From: Devosiaceae bacterium
Lineage (GTDB): Bacteria; Pseudomonadota; Alphaproteobacteria; Rhizobiales; Devosiaceae
Direction: 5' to 3'
Length of the DNA: 64,000 nt
Assembly (NCBI GenBank): GCA_021648375.1
Contig: JAKISW010000011.1
Span: 10,831-74,830, forward strand
In this document: one piece after another, positions 33,867-42,882 of the stretch
Position numbering within the stretch: the first letter of the stretch is position 1
Layout: every line of letters begins with the position of its first letter
Translations under genes and position numbers: made by a program
Notes under the pieces: model-generated
What the model was told of the DNA's origin: nothing
Seen by the model: only the letters and a program-made list of their open reading frames with translations
The model's database searches: none

Positions 33867-35231
33867 CTATAAAATATTATCAGAAAACTTTTCCAAAAAC
33901 CCATCCATATGCCGCGGGGCAACACGCACTGAATATATGGTTTGATCTTCGGTTGGCTCCCCCTGCTCTAAAACCTCACAAAAACTATAAAGCCAACTGG
34001 CCTCCTGACCGCTGGAATGGGAAACTTTCACCTCAAAAATCCGATTTCCTTTAGCCAGAATGGTTTCAATTTTCTCCAGCAACTCCTCAATACCCTGCCC
34101 ATTTGTTGAAGATACCATGGCGCTGGACGCAATCGTACCTGAGGGCTTGGCATTAAGGTTTTCAATTCCCCCCTCCCCCAAAAGGTCAATTTTGTTCCAG
34201 ACCTCGATTATGGGAACAAGGTCAGCGTTAACCCCAAGGCTGGCCAAAACACCCATCACTTCTTTGGCCTGCGCCTCGTGATTGGCGTTCGAAATATCCC
34301 GAACATGCAAAATTACATCGGCCAAAACCACTTCTTCAAGTGTGGCCCGAAAAGCACTGACCAGATCGGTGGGCAGGTCAGCAATAAACCCCACCGTGTC
34401 CGACAGAATAATTCGTTTTTTGTGGGGCAGATCCACTTTTCTGACAGTTGTATCAAGGGTGGCAAAAAGCTGGTCTTTTGCGGACACTTCAGCTCCGGTC
34501 AGCAGGTTGAACAGGGTTGATTTGCCCGCATTCGTATAGCCAACCAAAGCCACCAGCGGGAACGGAACCGAATCGCGGGGCTTGCGCTGCATGGCGCGGG
34601 TTTTTCGAATTTTCTCAATTCGTTTTTCCAGGGATGCAATGCGGGTACGCAACTGACGTCGATCAGCCTCAATCTGGGTTTCCCCAGGACCACCCAAAAA
34701 CCCAAAGCCGCCCCTTTGGCGCTCCAGATGGGTCCATGAACGCACGAGGCGCGAGCGCTGATAGTTTAAATGGGCCAGCTCAACCTGCAACACCCCTTCT
34801 CTGGTGACGGCCCGTTCGCCAAAAATTTCAAGAATCAAAGCCGTGCGATCAAGAATTTTCACACCCGTTTTGTTTTCAAGATTTCGTTGCTGGATCGGGG
34901 TTAAGACCGCATCAATCAAAACCAGCTCAACATCATTTTCAGCGAACTTCTCAGCCAGTTTCTCAACCTGCCCGGTGCCAAAAAAAGTTGCCGGTTTCAG
35001 CTCCCGCACAGAAATTTTATCATGGGCCAGAATTTTTAACCTGATGGAGCGCGCAAGGGCGCCAAATTCTTCAAATCTGGCCTCAAAGGCAGCTAATGAC
35101 AAGCTGTTGGTTTTGATATCGGGACTGACAATCATGGTGCGGGTCGCGGCCTTTTTTCGTTCGAAAAAGGCTTTGGGTCCGCGGGAAAATTCCACCCCTA
35201 TTGTCTGTTCCCTGGTTTTTTTTGTGGTCAA
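33867..35231 (-). CDS. hflX: Ribosome-associated GTPase HflX
   Basis: A 454-residue Obg-like GTPase. The N-terminal HflX domain has GTGQVEKLAEKFAEND and LTPIQQRNLENKTG; the glycine-rich linker is RQRGGFGFLGGPGETQIEADRR. The G domain follows with ALVGYTNAGKSTLFN (G1), DTVGFIADLPTDLVSAF (G3) and NKIDLL (G4). HflX splits stalled 70S ribosomes. The start is probably TTG at 35231, 12 bases after the hfq stop; an hfq-hflX pair is the classic arrangement. Confidence 0.94.
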   Translation of the reverse strand: MTTKKTREQTIGVEFSRGPKAFFERKKAATRTMIVSPDIKTNSLSLAAFEARFEEFGALARSIRLKILAHDKISVRELKPATFFGTGQVEKLAEKFAENDVELVLIDAVLTPIQQRNLENKTGVKILDRTALILEIFGERAVTREGVLQVELAHLNYQRSRLVRSWTHLERQRGGFGFLGGPGETQIEADRRQLRTRIASLEKRIEKIRKTRAMQRKPRDSVPFPLVALVGYTNAGKSTLFNLLTGAEVSAKDQLFATLDTTVRKVDLPHKKRIILSDTVGFIADLPTDLVSAFRATLEEVVLADVILHVRDISNANHEAQAKEVMGVLASLGVNADLVPIIEVWNKIDLLGEGGIENLNAKPSGTIASSAMVSSTNGQGIEELLEKIETILAKGNRIFEVKVSHSSGQEASWLYSFCEVLEQGEPTEDQTIYSVRVAPRHMDGFLEKFSDNIL

Positions 35232-35242
35232 TTTGTTCTTTC

Positions 35243-35488
35243 TCAGTCCTGTTCTTCTTCATCGCCGTCAAACATATTCAGCGGTGCGCCGGGCATGATG
35301 GTTGATATAGCACTTTTATATACCAGCTGCGATTGCGCGTCCCGGCGCAGCAGCAGACTAAAATTATCAAACCAGGTTACCACCCCTTGCAACTTAACCC
35401 CGTTTACCAGAAAAATTGTCAAAGGTATCTTTTGTTTGCGCACATGATTGAGAAATGCATCCTGCAAATTCTGGGTTTTATCGGCCAT
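35243..35488 (-). CDS. hfq: RNA chaperone Hfq
   Basis: An 81-residue Sm-like protein (QNLQDAFLNHVRKQKIP, then FLVNGVKLQGVVTWFDNFS and LVYKSAISTIMP). The Sm1 and Sm2 motifs are intact, and it has the short acidic C-terminal tail (GDEEEQD) usual in alphaproteobacteria. It mediates pairing of small RNAs and mRNAs. It precedes hflX with 11 bases between stop and start. Confidence 0.97.
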   Translation of the reverse strand: MADKTQNLQDAFLNHVRKQKIPLTIFLVNGVKLQGVVTWFDNFSLLLRRDAQSQLVYKSAISTIMPGAPLNMFDGDEEEQD

Positions 35489-35664
35489 AATTTATCCTCT
35501 TGAACAATATTTAACCTGAAAATTTCCGCCAGTTAATTCAACAGGTTGAAAGGCTTAAGTGTAACAGCGAACCACATTTTGTCTACGGTGCAAAAATTTA
35601 ATCAAAAAAACAACTATGCCACACTCAAACCAACATGCAAATGCCAACATGCCAATATGCAAAT

Positions 35665-37098
35665 TTACCAACGGTTTTTGCTAAAAGCGGCCAATAAAAC
35701 CAAAAGCTCCACTCTGCCGACAATTCCAATTATGGATATCCATAACAGGGAAACATATGGCACCCCGCCCCCCTCCACAGAAAACAGGTTTTGTGAAACC
35801 AAAGAACCAACAGAGGTAAATGCCCCCACAGATATTGTTAAAGCGGCGGTAAATTCATGGCCAAATACTGCCAATATCGCCATGGCAAAAACAATAAAAA
35901 TCACCGCCGAGAAAAAGGCGCTCCAATTTGCCTTTGTGGAATTAAATACAGTTTCGTCCGTATCAACAGAGCCGGGAATAAACTGACTTGGATAAACCAG
36001 CCGCAAAATTTCATTCTTTGAATGCCGGACCATGGCCAGAACCCGAAAAATTTTCAGCCCTCCAGCTGTTGAATAAGAACAGCCCCCAACCAGCGCCAGA
36101 CCGATTAAAAACAATATGGGAACTGAAAAACCGGCCGAGACATTATGCACTATGCCAGTGGTCGTAATGGTTGCAACAATATCAAAGGCCCGGTTAAACA
36201 GATCATCCGCAACATTTCCCCCTAAAGGAAAATTGGCCAGCGACAATGTAATTCCAGCGATTATCACGCCAAAAATTATAAATAGATAGTTACGTGATTC
36301 TCCCTGCTGGTGAGTTTGAAAAAACTGCCGGGATGAAATAGTCCGTTGCCATATTATTGACGAAGCTCCAATAAACATGAAAATCATCAAAATGGTTTCT
36401 CCGAAACGGTTATCCAGATAACTTCCCTGACTTACCCAGCCGCTAAACCCGTTGGTGGATAATGCGTTCATCGAGGCCAAAACTGCCCTCGCCGGCTCAA
36501 CACCAACCAGCATCAATGCGATCACACACAATATGCTGGCCGTAAAATATGGAATTGCCACCTCAACAAAAGTTGCCCCAAGGCGCGGATTTCCTCTGGA
36601 TGCACCATGCAGCACAAACCGCAAATCCCTGTTTGGCGTACCGCCAACTCCATAGCGCCCAATCACATAAACGGCCAGCATCAGGGTCATAAACCCACCA
36701 AGCCATGCGGTCATCGCTCGATAAAATATCATCGAAGCGCTCATCTGCGATACGGGAACAAGACTGGTGCCAAGAGTTGTAGAGGCAGAAGTGGCTTCAA
36801 AAAAAGCCACGATCGGGTGGGCTTGCTCCAACATAATAAAAGCCGGCATCGCAGCAAGGATCAAAGTAATCCACATGGCAATCGCCCCGACAAACACCCC
36901 TGCCCGTCGAAACTGTTTGGGTTGGCTCGTGGCAACCAGATAAAGAAACACTGAAAATATACCATAGGCGAGGCTAAGAATACCAAACACTTCAGCAGCT
37001 TGAGCATCGCCGTTTAACAGCCCAACCCCAAGCCCGGACAGGGTGGCAATTGTAAAACCCATGAGTACCAGGGCCAGTAATACGCCAATGGAGGGCAT
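35665..37098 (-). CDS. trkH: Trk potassium uptake membrane subunit TrkH
   Basis: A 477-residue polytopic transporter of the TrkH/TrkG family with four pore-loop segments; the glycine-bearing selectivity loops are seen in FEATSASTTLGTSLVP, SMNALSTNGFSGW, FDIVATITTTGIVH and SVGAFTSVGSLV. It imports potassium together with the TrkA gating protein encoded just upstream at 37246-38622. About 147 bases separate the two genes, so they may be co-transcribed or not. Confidence 0.93.
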   Translation of the reverse strand: MPSIGVLLALVLMGFTIATLSGLGVGLLNGDAQAAEVFGILSLAYGIFSVFLYLVATSQPKQFRRAGVFVGAIAMWITLILAAMPAFIMLEQAHPIVAFFEATSASTTLGTSLVPVSQMSASMIFYRAMTAWLGGFMTLMLAVYVIGRYGVGGTPNRDLRFVLHGASRGNPRLGATFVEVAIPYFTASILCVIALMLVGVEPARAVLASMNALSTNGFSGWVSQGSYLDNRFGETILMIFMFIGASSIIWQRTISSRQFFQTHQQGESRNYLFIIFGVIIAGITLSLANFPLGGNVADDLFNRAFDIVATITTTGIVHNVSAGFSVPILFLIGLALVGGCSYSTAGGLKIFRVLAMVRHSKNEILRLVYPSQFIPGSVDTDETVFNSTKANWSAFFSAVIFIVFAMAILAVFGHEFTAALTISVGAFTSVGSLVSQNLFSVEGGGVPYVSLLWISIIGIVGRVELLVLLAAFSKNRW

Positions 37099-37245
37099 CT
37101 ATTTTATTCCCTGCATTATTGGCACAAAAAGCAGCGATGAATATTTAATTTGAATTTTGAATGATCCCCGGTTTATCGAATACACAGTGTCAAAATTTAC
37201 AGTTCTAAAACCAACCAACTTCTAAAACACAAAAATTCTGGCGGG

Positions 37246-38622
37246 CTAGAAATAGTCGATGCTGACCCTGAACATCTGCTCCACCTGCCTGACTTTTGAT
37301 GCAAGCGCAAATACAATCACCAGGTCACCGGATTCAACCCTGGTATCACCTGTTGGCATAATAACCTTGCCACCCCGAATAATCGAGCCAATGCGCACCC
37401 CATCTCCAAAATCCAGATCCCTTAGGGGCTTGCCCACCAGAGTGGAAGTTTCAAGGGCTTCTGCCTCCAGCAATTCAGCCACTCCGTTAAACAAAGAATA
37501 AACACCGCGAATGCGTCCGCGTCTCACATGGCGTAATATTTTGGATACCGTAATCGAGCGCGGGTTTATGAAAGCATCCACACCAAGCCGATGGGCAAAC
37601 CTGGAATAATGGGCCTGATTAACCAGAGCAAAGTTTGCCTTACATCCAAGTTCACTGGATAAAACAGAGGCCAAAATGTTGGTTTCATCATCATTGGTCA
37701 GGCCCAAAAACATGTCTGCATCGGAAATATCCACCTCCCGAAGAATTTCTTCATTGAGAGCATCGCCAAAAACAACAATGGACTCTTTGATGGTTTCCGC
37801 TGCGATCTGGGCAATTTTTCGATTGTTTTCAATCAAGCGGACGCTAACCTTGCGCTCACCCTGTTCCAGCCGTGTGGCCACATATCTACCCACATTGCCA
37901 CCACCAGCGATAACAACCCGACTTGGAGAAGGCTCTTCTCGCCCAAACAGCGCCAGCACCCGTGCCACCTGATCTCTGGCAACGGCAACCACCGCATGAT
38001 CCCCCACATGCAGCGCCTCTCCGGACCCAACTACAATAATTTCACCGCTCCTCTGCACCCCAAGAACTGTCGCCTGCAGGTTGGGAAAAAGGTCCGTGAG
38101 ATGTTTTAATGGAGTATCAACAACCGCGCAGTCTTCTGATATTTCAATCACCAGCACCACAACTTCATTATCTTCAAAACTGATAATTTCATCGGCGCCG
38201 GGAAATTCCATTCTTTCAAGAATAAGCTGCCCCACCTCAACCTCGGGCGAAATAATAACATCAATCGGCAAGTGATCGCGAGCAAACAGGTTTTGCCATT
38301 CCGGGTTCAGATAGGTCTGGGCTCGAATGCGCGCAATGCGGGTTGGCACCTCAAAAATCGAATGGGCAACCTGACAGGCCGTCATATTGACCTCGTCAAC
38401 CTGAGTAACCGCGATCAGCATATCCGCATCCCGCGCCCCGGCCTGAGCCAGCACATCCGGGTGCGATCCGTGCCCGTGCACGCCGCGCGCATCCAGAGTA
38501 TCACGCACCCGCTGCACCAGATCACTATTGCTGTCAATCACGGTGACTTCATTGCCCTCCTGAGAGAGCTTTTCTGCGATGCCATAGCCCACCTGCCCCG
38601 CACCAGAGATTATTACCCGCAT
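37246..38622 (-). CDS. trkA: Trk system potassium uptake protein TrkA
   Basis: A 458-residue cytoplasmic gating protein with two RCK halves. NAD-binding motifs are in VIISGAGQVGYGIAEKLS and RVVIAGGGNVGRYVATRLE, each followed by a TrkA_C domain. It lies downstream of ntrX, as in Rhizobium and Brucella, followed by trkH and hfq. Length matches the two-domain family form. Confidence 0.95.
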   Translation of the reverse strand: MRVIISGAGQVGYGIAEKLSQEGNEVTVIDSNSDLVQRVRDTLDARGVHGHGSHPDVLAQAGARDADMLIAVTQVDEVNMTACQVAHSIFEVPTRIARIRAQTYLNPEWQNLFARDHLPIDVIISPEVEVGQLILERMEFPGADEIISFEDNEVVVLVIEISEDCAVVDTPLKHLTDLFPNLQATVLGVQRSGEIIVVGSGEALHVGDHAVVAVARDQVARVLALFGREEPSPSRVVIAGGGNVGRYVATRLEQGERKVSVRLIENNRKIAQIAAETIKESIVVFGDALNEEILREVDISDADMFLGLTNDDETNILASVLSSELGCKANFALVNQAHYSRFAHRLGVDAFINPRSITVSKILRHVRRGRIRGVYSLFNGVAELLEAEALETSTLVGKPLRDLDFGDGVRIGSIIRGGKVIMPTGDTRVESGDLVIVFALASKVRQVEQMFRVSIDYF

Positions 38623-38693
38623 GATTTTTTCCGCTTATCCCCAAAAGGCATTCATCACATAAATATTAGTTAGCATGGACTTAGGGTCAGGAC

Positions 38694-40076
38694 CTATAGC
38701 CCAAGTGATTTGATTTTTCGGTGCAAAGCAGAGCGCTCCATCCCGACAAATTGTGCGGTTTTAGAAATATTACCGCCAAAACGCTCAATCTGAGCCAGAA
38801 TATAACGGCGCTCAAACACCTCTCTGGCTTCACGAAGCGGCAGCCCCATCAGTTGAGCCGTATCCTCAGCATCACCAGTTGTCGGCAACACTTCCCCTAT
38901 ATCTTTGGGCAGCATTGCAGCGCTGATAACCCCGTCATTTTGTTGAGAATCCTTGGAAAGAATAATAACCCTCTCAACTGCGTTGCGCAATTGGCGAGCA
39001 TTTCCCGGCCAATCCTGGGCCTGCAAAACTGCAATCGCATCTTCACCGATTATCAAAGTTGGCAATGCATGCATTCTACAAACCTGCTGCACAAACATAT
39101 TGATAAGTTCGGGAATATCCTCACGGCGCATGCTTAAAGGGTTTATGGATAATGGAACCACGGCAAGACGGTGAAAAAGATCTGAACGCAAATCTCCGTT
39201 TTCAATCTGCTTTTCAAGGTTTCTCGAAGATGAGGAAATTATTCTCACATTGACCGGAACCGAAGTATTGCCATGAACCCTAGTAAATTTATTTTCCACC
39301 AGTGTTCTAAGCATTGCGCTTTGAACATCTCCGGGCAGTGATGAAATTTCTGACAGATAAAGCGTGCCCCCGTGGGCTTTTTCCAGACTGCCAACTTCTG
39401 TGCGCACAATCCCGTCTTTTTCCAGATATTCCCGACCAAAAAGTGCGACAAATACCTCTTCAGGCGGATAGAATGAAACATTAAACTCGACAAACGGCAT
39501 TTTTGCACGCTCGCTTTGAGCATGAATTAAACGTGCGCACAGGCCTTTGCCGGTCCCCGAAGCTCCCGTGATCAAAATTCTTGAATTTGTCGGGCCGGAT
39601 TTTTCAATTATTGAGCGCGCTTCCTGAATATTCACAGAAAGGCCGGCAAGCTCGGTTTCATTAAATGAAGATTTAACTTCCAGCTCAGCAACCTGACTTT
39701 TAAGCTGCGCCCTCTCCATTGCTCTTTCGGTTATCAGCAACAAACGATCCATTTTGAACGGTTTTTCAATATAATCAAAGGCACCGCGCCGAATTGCTGA
39801 AACCGCTGTTTCCACATTGCCATGCCCTGAAATCATCACCACCGGCATTTCGGGGTAACGAGATTGAAATTCATCGAGCAATTGCAGACCATCCAATCTG
39901 GACCCCTGCATCCAGATGTCTAAAAACACCAGGGCCGGACGTCGAATGGCAATCTCGGCCAAAGCCGAATCCGCATCATGGGCGGTACGGGTTTCAAATC
40001 CCTCATCCTCCAGAATTCCTGCGATCAGATCACGGATATCCGCCTCATCATCAACAATCAGAATTTCATGGGCCAT
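38694..40076 (-). CDS. ntrX: Response regulator NtrX with degenerate AAA+ motifs
   Basis: A 460-residue response regulator: receiver domain (LIVDDEADIRDLI, phospho-Asp in VFLDIWMQG), AAA+ domain and a C-terminal Fis-type helix-turn-helix (GGNISKTAQFVGMERSALHRK). The Walker A is GASGTGKGLC. There is no GAFTGA loop; the region reads FGREYLEKDGIVRTEVG, so contact with sigma-54 is unlikely. Loss of GAFTGA is known in alphaproteobacterial NtrX. The Walker B reads GGTLYLSEISSLP, where the usual Asp before Glu is Ser, which is unexpected. It overlaps ntrY by one base and pairs with it. Confidence 0.93.
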   Translation of the reverse strand: MAHEILIVDDEADIRDLIAGILEDEGFETRTAHDADSALAEIAIRRPALVFLDIWMQGSRLDGLQLLDEFQSRYPEMPVVMISGHGNVETAVSAIRRGAFDYIEKPFKMDRLLLITERAMERAQLKSQVAELEVKSSFNETELAGLSVNIQEARSIIEKSGPTNSRILITGASGTGKGLCARLIHAQSERAKMPFVEFNVSFYPPEEVFVALFGREYLEKDGIVRTEVGSLEKAHGGTLYLSEISSLPGDVQSAMLRTLVENKFTRVHGNTSVPVNVRIISSSSRNLEKQIENGDLRSDLFHRLAVVPLSINPLSMRREDIPELINMFVQQVCRMHALPTLIIGEDAIAVLQAQDWPGNARQLRNAVERVIILSKDSQQNDGVISAAMLPKDIGEVLPTTGDAEDTAQLMGLPLREAREVFERRYILAQIERFGGNISKTAQFVGMERSALHRKIKSLGL

Positions 40077-42718
40077 TATTCACTCGTTATTTTTTTTGAG
40101 GGGTTTTCATTATTTGAAGACGAATTTTCTTTTATCATCAAATCCGGCTGTTTCGAGGCAGGTTTATCGGTTTCGGTGTTATCTTTTCTCGTTTTAACCT
40201 CATTGTCCGGCTGTTCATCAGACGTCTGCTCATTGGGAGACTGCACTTTGTTGAGTTGAGGTTCTTGGAGCGCCTGCTCGTCGGGTGACTGATCTTTGTT
40301 GAGCGGAAGCTCTTGGGACGACTGCTCATCCAGACTTTGCAATGGCAGGGTAAATCTGAAGCACGCCCCCCTGTTCCCCTCTTTTTTATCTGAAATATTA
40401 AGCGCATCCCCGGCATCCAAAAGTTCTACACTTCCCCCGTGCTGCTCGATGATTTTTGCCACAATTGCCAAACCAAGCCCGGTGCCTTTTTCCCTTGTGG
40501 TCATATATGGCTCAAGTAATCGCAGGCGATTTTCTTCGGGCCATCCCCACCCATTATCGCAGATATCTACTTCAACAAAATTTTGTTTTATACTGGTTTT
40601 GATTAAAATTTTTGGACCATCAATATTTTGAATGCCAACATTTTCAAGAGCTTCAACAGCATTTTTAATCAAATTTGTTAAAGCCTGTGAAATCAGCCGC
40701 ACATCAAAATGAGCATATATGGTCTCAAGGGGCAAATCTGCCTCAATCTCAATCTGGGGCATTCTTACGCTCTCCAGAAATACCGCCTGACGAATAGTAT
40801 CTGATAGATCGGCGCGCTCTAAAATAGCGCTTGGCATGCGGGCAAACGACGAAAACTCATCGACCATGCGCCCGATATCGCCAACCTGACGAATGATGGT
40901 GCTGGTGCATTTGTCAAAGACTTCAAAATCCCCCTCGAGTTTTTTCGCATAGCGTTTTCGCAATCTCTCGGCTGAAAGCTGGATCGGAGTTAAAGGGTTT
41001 TTGATTTCGTGGGCAATTCTGCGCGCCACATCCGCCCAGGCGCTGGTTCTTTGGGCGCTTACCAGATCGGTAATATCATCCAGCGTAACCACAAACCCTT
41101 TCGATTCGGTCATCGTGCCCTCACGGGTCAATTGCACCTGATATGTCCGCTGCTCTGCTTCTGACCCCAGGTTAATCTGGTCACGAATCTGGCCATGGCG
41201 CGAGGATTTAGCGCGCTCGATTATAGAAGAAAGCTCCGGGATCACCTCTGAAATTTCCAACCCCATCAAATCCAGTTCATCGGCACCAAAAATATCACAG
41301 GATCGTCGATTGACCAGCGTAATCGCTCCATCAGCATCCAGCCCCACAACCCCGGCAGAAACCCCCTCCACCACCGCTTCTGTAAATTGGCGGCGCAATT
41401 CATTGGTATCGTTGGCATCCAGCAATTCCTGCCGCTGAGAGGCCAACTGGTTGATCATACTGTTAAAGCTCACTCCCAAATCGCGTAAATCACCGCTGTT
41501 TTCCACTATGGGCACCTGGGTATCCAGACGTCCTTTTGCAACTCTGGATGATGCAATCATCAGATTGCGTATCGGATCAACAAACCTGTTGGCCAAAGCC
41601 ATGCCGATCCAAAGAGCCGCAAGCAGCAAAACCAGCGCCAGCCCCAGATACATAATTCCATAGGTGATCTGAAAAACCACCCGGTTGGATGCATAAAGGC
41701 GATATTCAGAAATATTTTGATCCGTAAGCTTCATGTATTCAATGACTGCCTGATCAACCGGGCGGGCAACAAATACATAGGTATCATCATAACCGCGCAA
41801 TTTCACAATCGCCCCCACCATATTGGTGGTGCCGGGTGTTAAAAGCGTAGGCACGCCCTCCTGAACTTCTTCGATTACCGCCAGTGGAAAGCTCGGCTCT
41901 GGTCCCTGCACATTTATCTGCGCCCGTAACAACACATCCCCGTCTGCAGACAATAGCTGAGCAAAGGGAAGTGAGCGGGTGGTTGCAAGAGCGGTGAGAA
42001 CCCGCTGAAAGCGCACACGATCGGTTTCAAAGGTTTCCCGGGCCGTTTCCAGCTCGGTGGCTACCCAGATAATATCATCTCGCAACACCTGAGCATGCTC
42101 AAGCAAGTAGGAACGGGCAATAAGTCGTGAATTTTCAACGATATCCCTGGTTCTTTCAGAAAACCACTGATCAAGCCCCTGATTAAGCGTAAGGGCCGCA
42201 AATACCGCGATCAACAAGGCAGGAAGTGTGGCCACCATGGCAAACAGACCAACCAGTCGCGAGCGCAATCTGGCCCCGGAATGTCGGCGCATACGGGCCT
42301 GTATCATCACCACGATTTCGGTAAAAACCAAAGCGACAACCAAAACCACCAGTACCCCGTTGGTGATCCAAATTCCGGTCCATACCTGAGGGGTTGGCTC
42401 AATTGTGCTCGCCCCGGTCATAATCCAAAAAGAGCCAATGGCCACAATAACGGCAATTATTATGATAAACAGGCCAAGAATACGAAGGGCGCGATAGGTC
42501 GCAGTCCTTGGCGGTTTGGCAAATATGGCTTGAGTATTATGAGCTTGCTCCGGCGGCACCACTTCGCTTTGCGATGGCACTTGTTCGTCATCAATCTCTT
42601 TGGTTTTATCAACGGACAAGTCAGTTGACCCAACGCCATTCTCACCCTCATCGCTTAGGATTTCTGGCGAATTGTCAGATTGAGCGTCATCATTTTTTTC
42701 AGGTGGATTTGAAGCCAT
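40076..42718 (-). CDS. ntrY: Membrane sensor histidine kinase NtrY
   Basis: An 880-residue kinase. After an acidic 60-residue N terminus come transmembrane helices (about 75-165 and near 345), a periplasmic domain between them, HAMP (FVDPIRNLMIASSRVAKGRLD), PAS (VGLDADGAITLVNRRSCDIFG), HisKA (ARRIAHEIKNPLTPIQLSAERLR) and HATPase (DNGWGWPEENRLRLLEPYMTT, GTGLGLAIV). It phosphorylates NtrX and is linked to nitrogen and redox responses in related bacteria. It is longer than most NtrY because of a 90-residue, Gln/Asn/Glu/Ser-rich C-terminal tail holding 16-residue repeats. Confidence 0.94.
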   Translation of the reverse strand: MASNPPEKNDDAQSDNSPEILSDEGENGVGSTDLSVDKTKEIDDEQVPSQSEVVPPEQAHNTQAIFAKPPRTATYRALRILGLFIIIIAVIVAIGSFWIMTGASTIEPTPQVWTGIWITNGVLVVLVVALVFTEIVVMIQARMRRHSGARLRSRLVGLFAMVATLPALLIAVFAALTLNQGLDQWFSERTRDIVENSRLIARSYLLEHAQVLRDDIIWVATELETARETFETDRVRFQRVLTALATTRSLPFAQLLSADGDVLLRAQINVQGPEPSFPLAVIEEVQEGVPTLLTPGTTNMVGAIVKLRGYDDTYVFVARPVDQAVIEYMKLTDQNISEYRLYASNRVVFQITYGIMYLGLALVLLLAALWIGMALANRFVDPIRNLMIASSRVAKGRLDTQVPIVENSGDLRDLGVSFNSMINQLASQRQELLDANDTNELRRQFTEAVVEGVSAGVVGLDADGAITLVNRRSCDIFGADELDLMGLEISEVIPELSSIIERAKSSRHGQIRDQINLGSEAEQRTYQVQLTREGTMTESKGFVVTLDDITDLVSAQRTSAWADVARRIAHEIKNPLTPIQLSAERLRKRYAKKLEGDFEVFDKCTSTIIRQVGDIGRMVDEFSSFARMPSAILERADLSDTIRQAVFLESVRMPQIEIEADLPLETIYAHFDVRLISQALTNLIKNAVEALENVGIQNIDGPKILIKTSIKQNFVEVDICDNGWGWPEENRLRLLEPYMTTREKGTGLGLAIVAKIIEQHGGSVELLDAGDALNISDKKEGNRGACFRFTLPLQSLDEQSSQELPLNKDQSPDEQALQEPQLNKVQSPNEQTSDEQPDNEVKTRKDNTETDKPASKQPDLMIKENSSSNNENPSKKITSE
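40224..40319 (-). repeat. 48-bp tandem repeats in the 3' end of ntrY
   Basis: Units at 40224-40271 and 40272-40319, with a partial third copy starting at 40320, encode 16-residue repeats of the form Leu-Asn-Lys-x-Gln-Ser-Pro-(Asp/Asn)-Glu-Gln. They lie beyond the kinase core, in a low-complexity tail. Confidence 0.85.
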
Positions 42719-42882
42719 GCAACATCGTTGTCCAAAACATAAGAATTTGCAAATTGAACCAGTTCGCCCAACGGTTCAATATAAATAACCGATCAATATA
42801 AATTGTTACCAAAATGCAACACCGGAAAAACTAAAAAATTACAAAACCCAAAAGCCATAATTCGCCTCAAACCAGTAAATCT

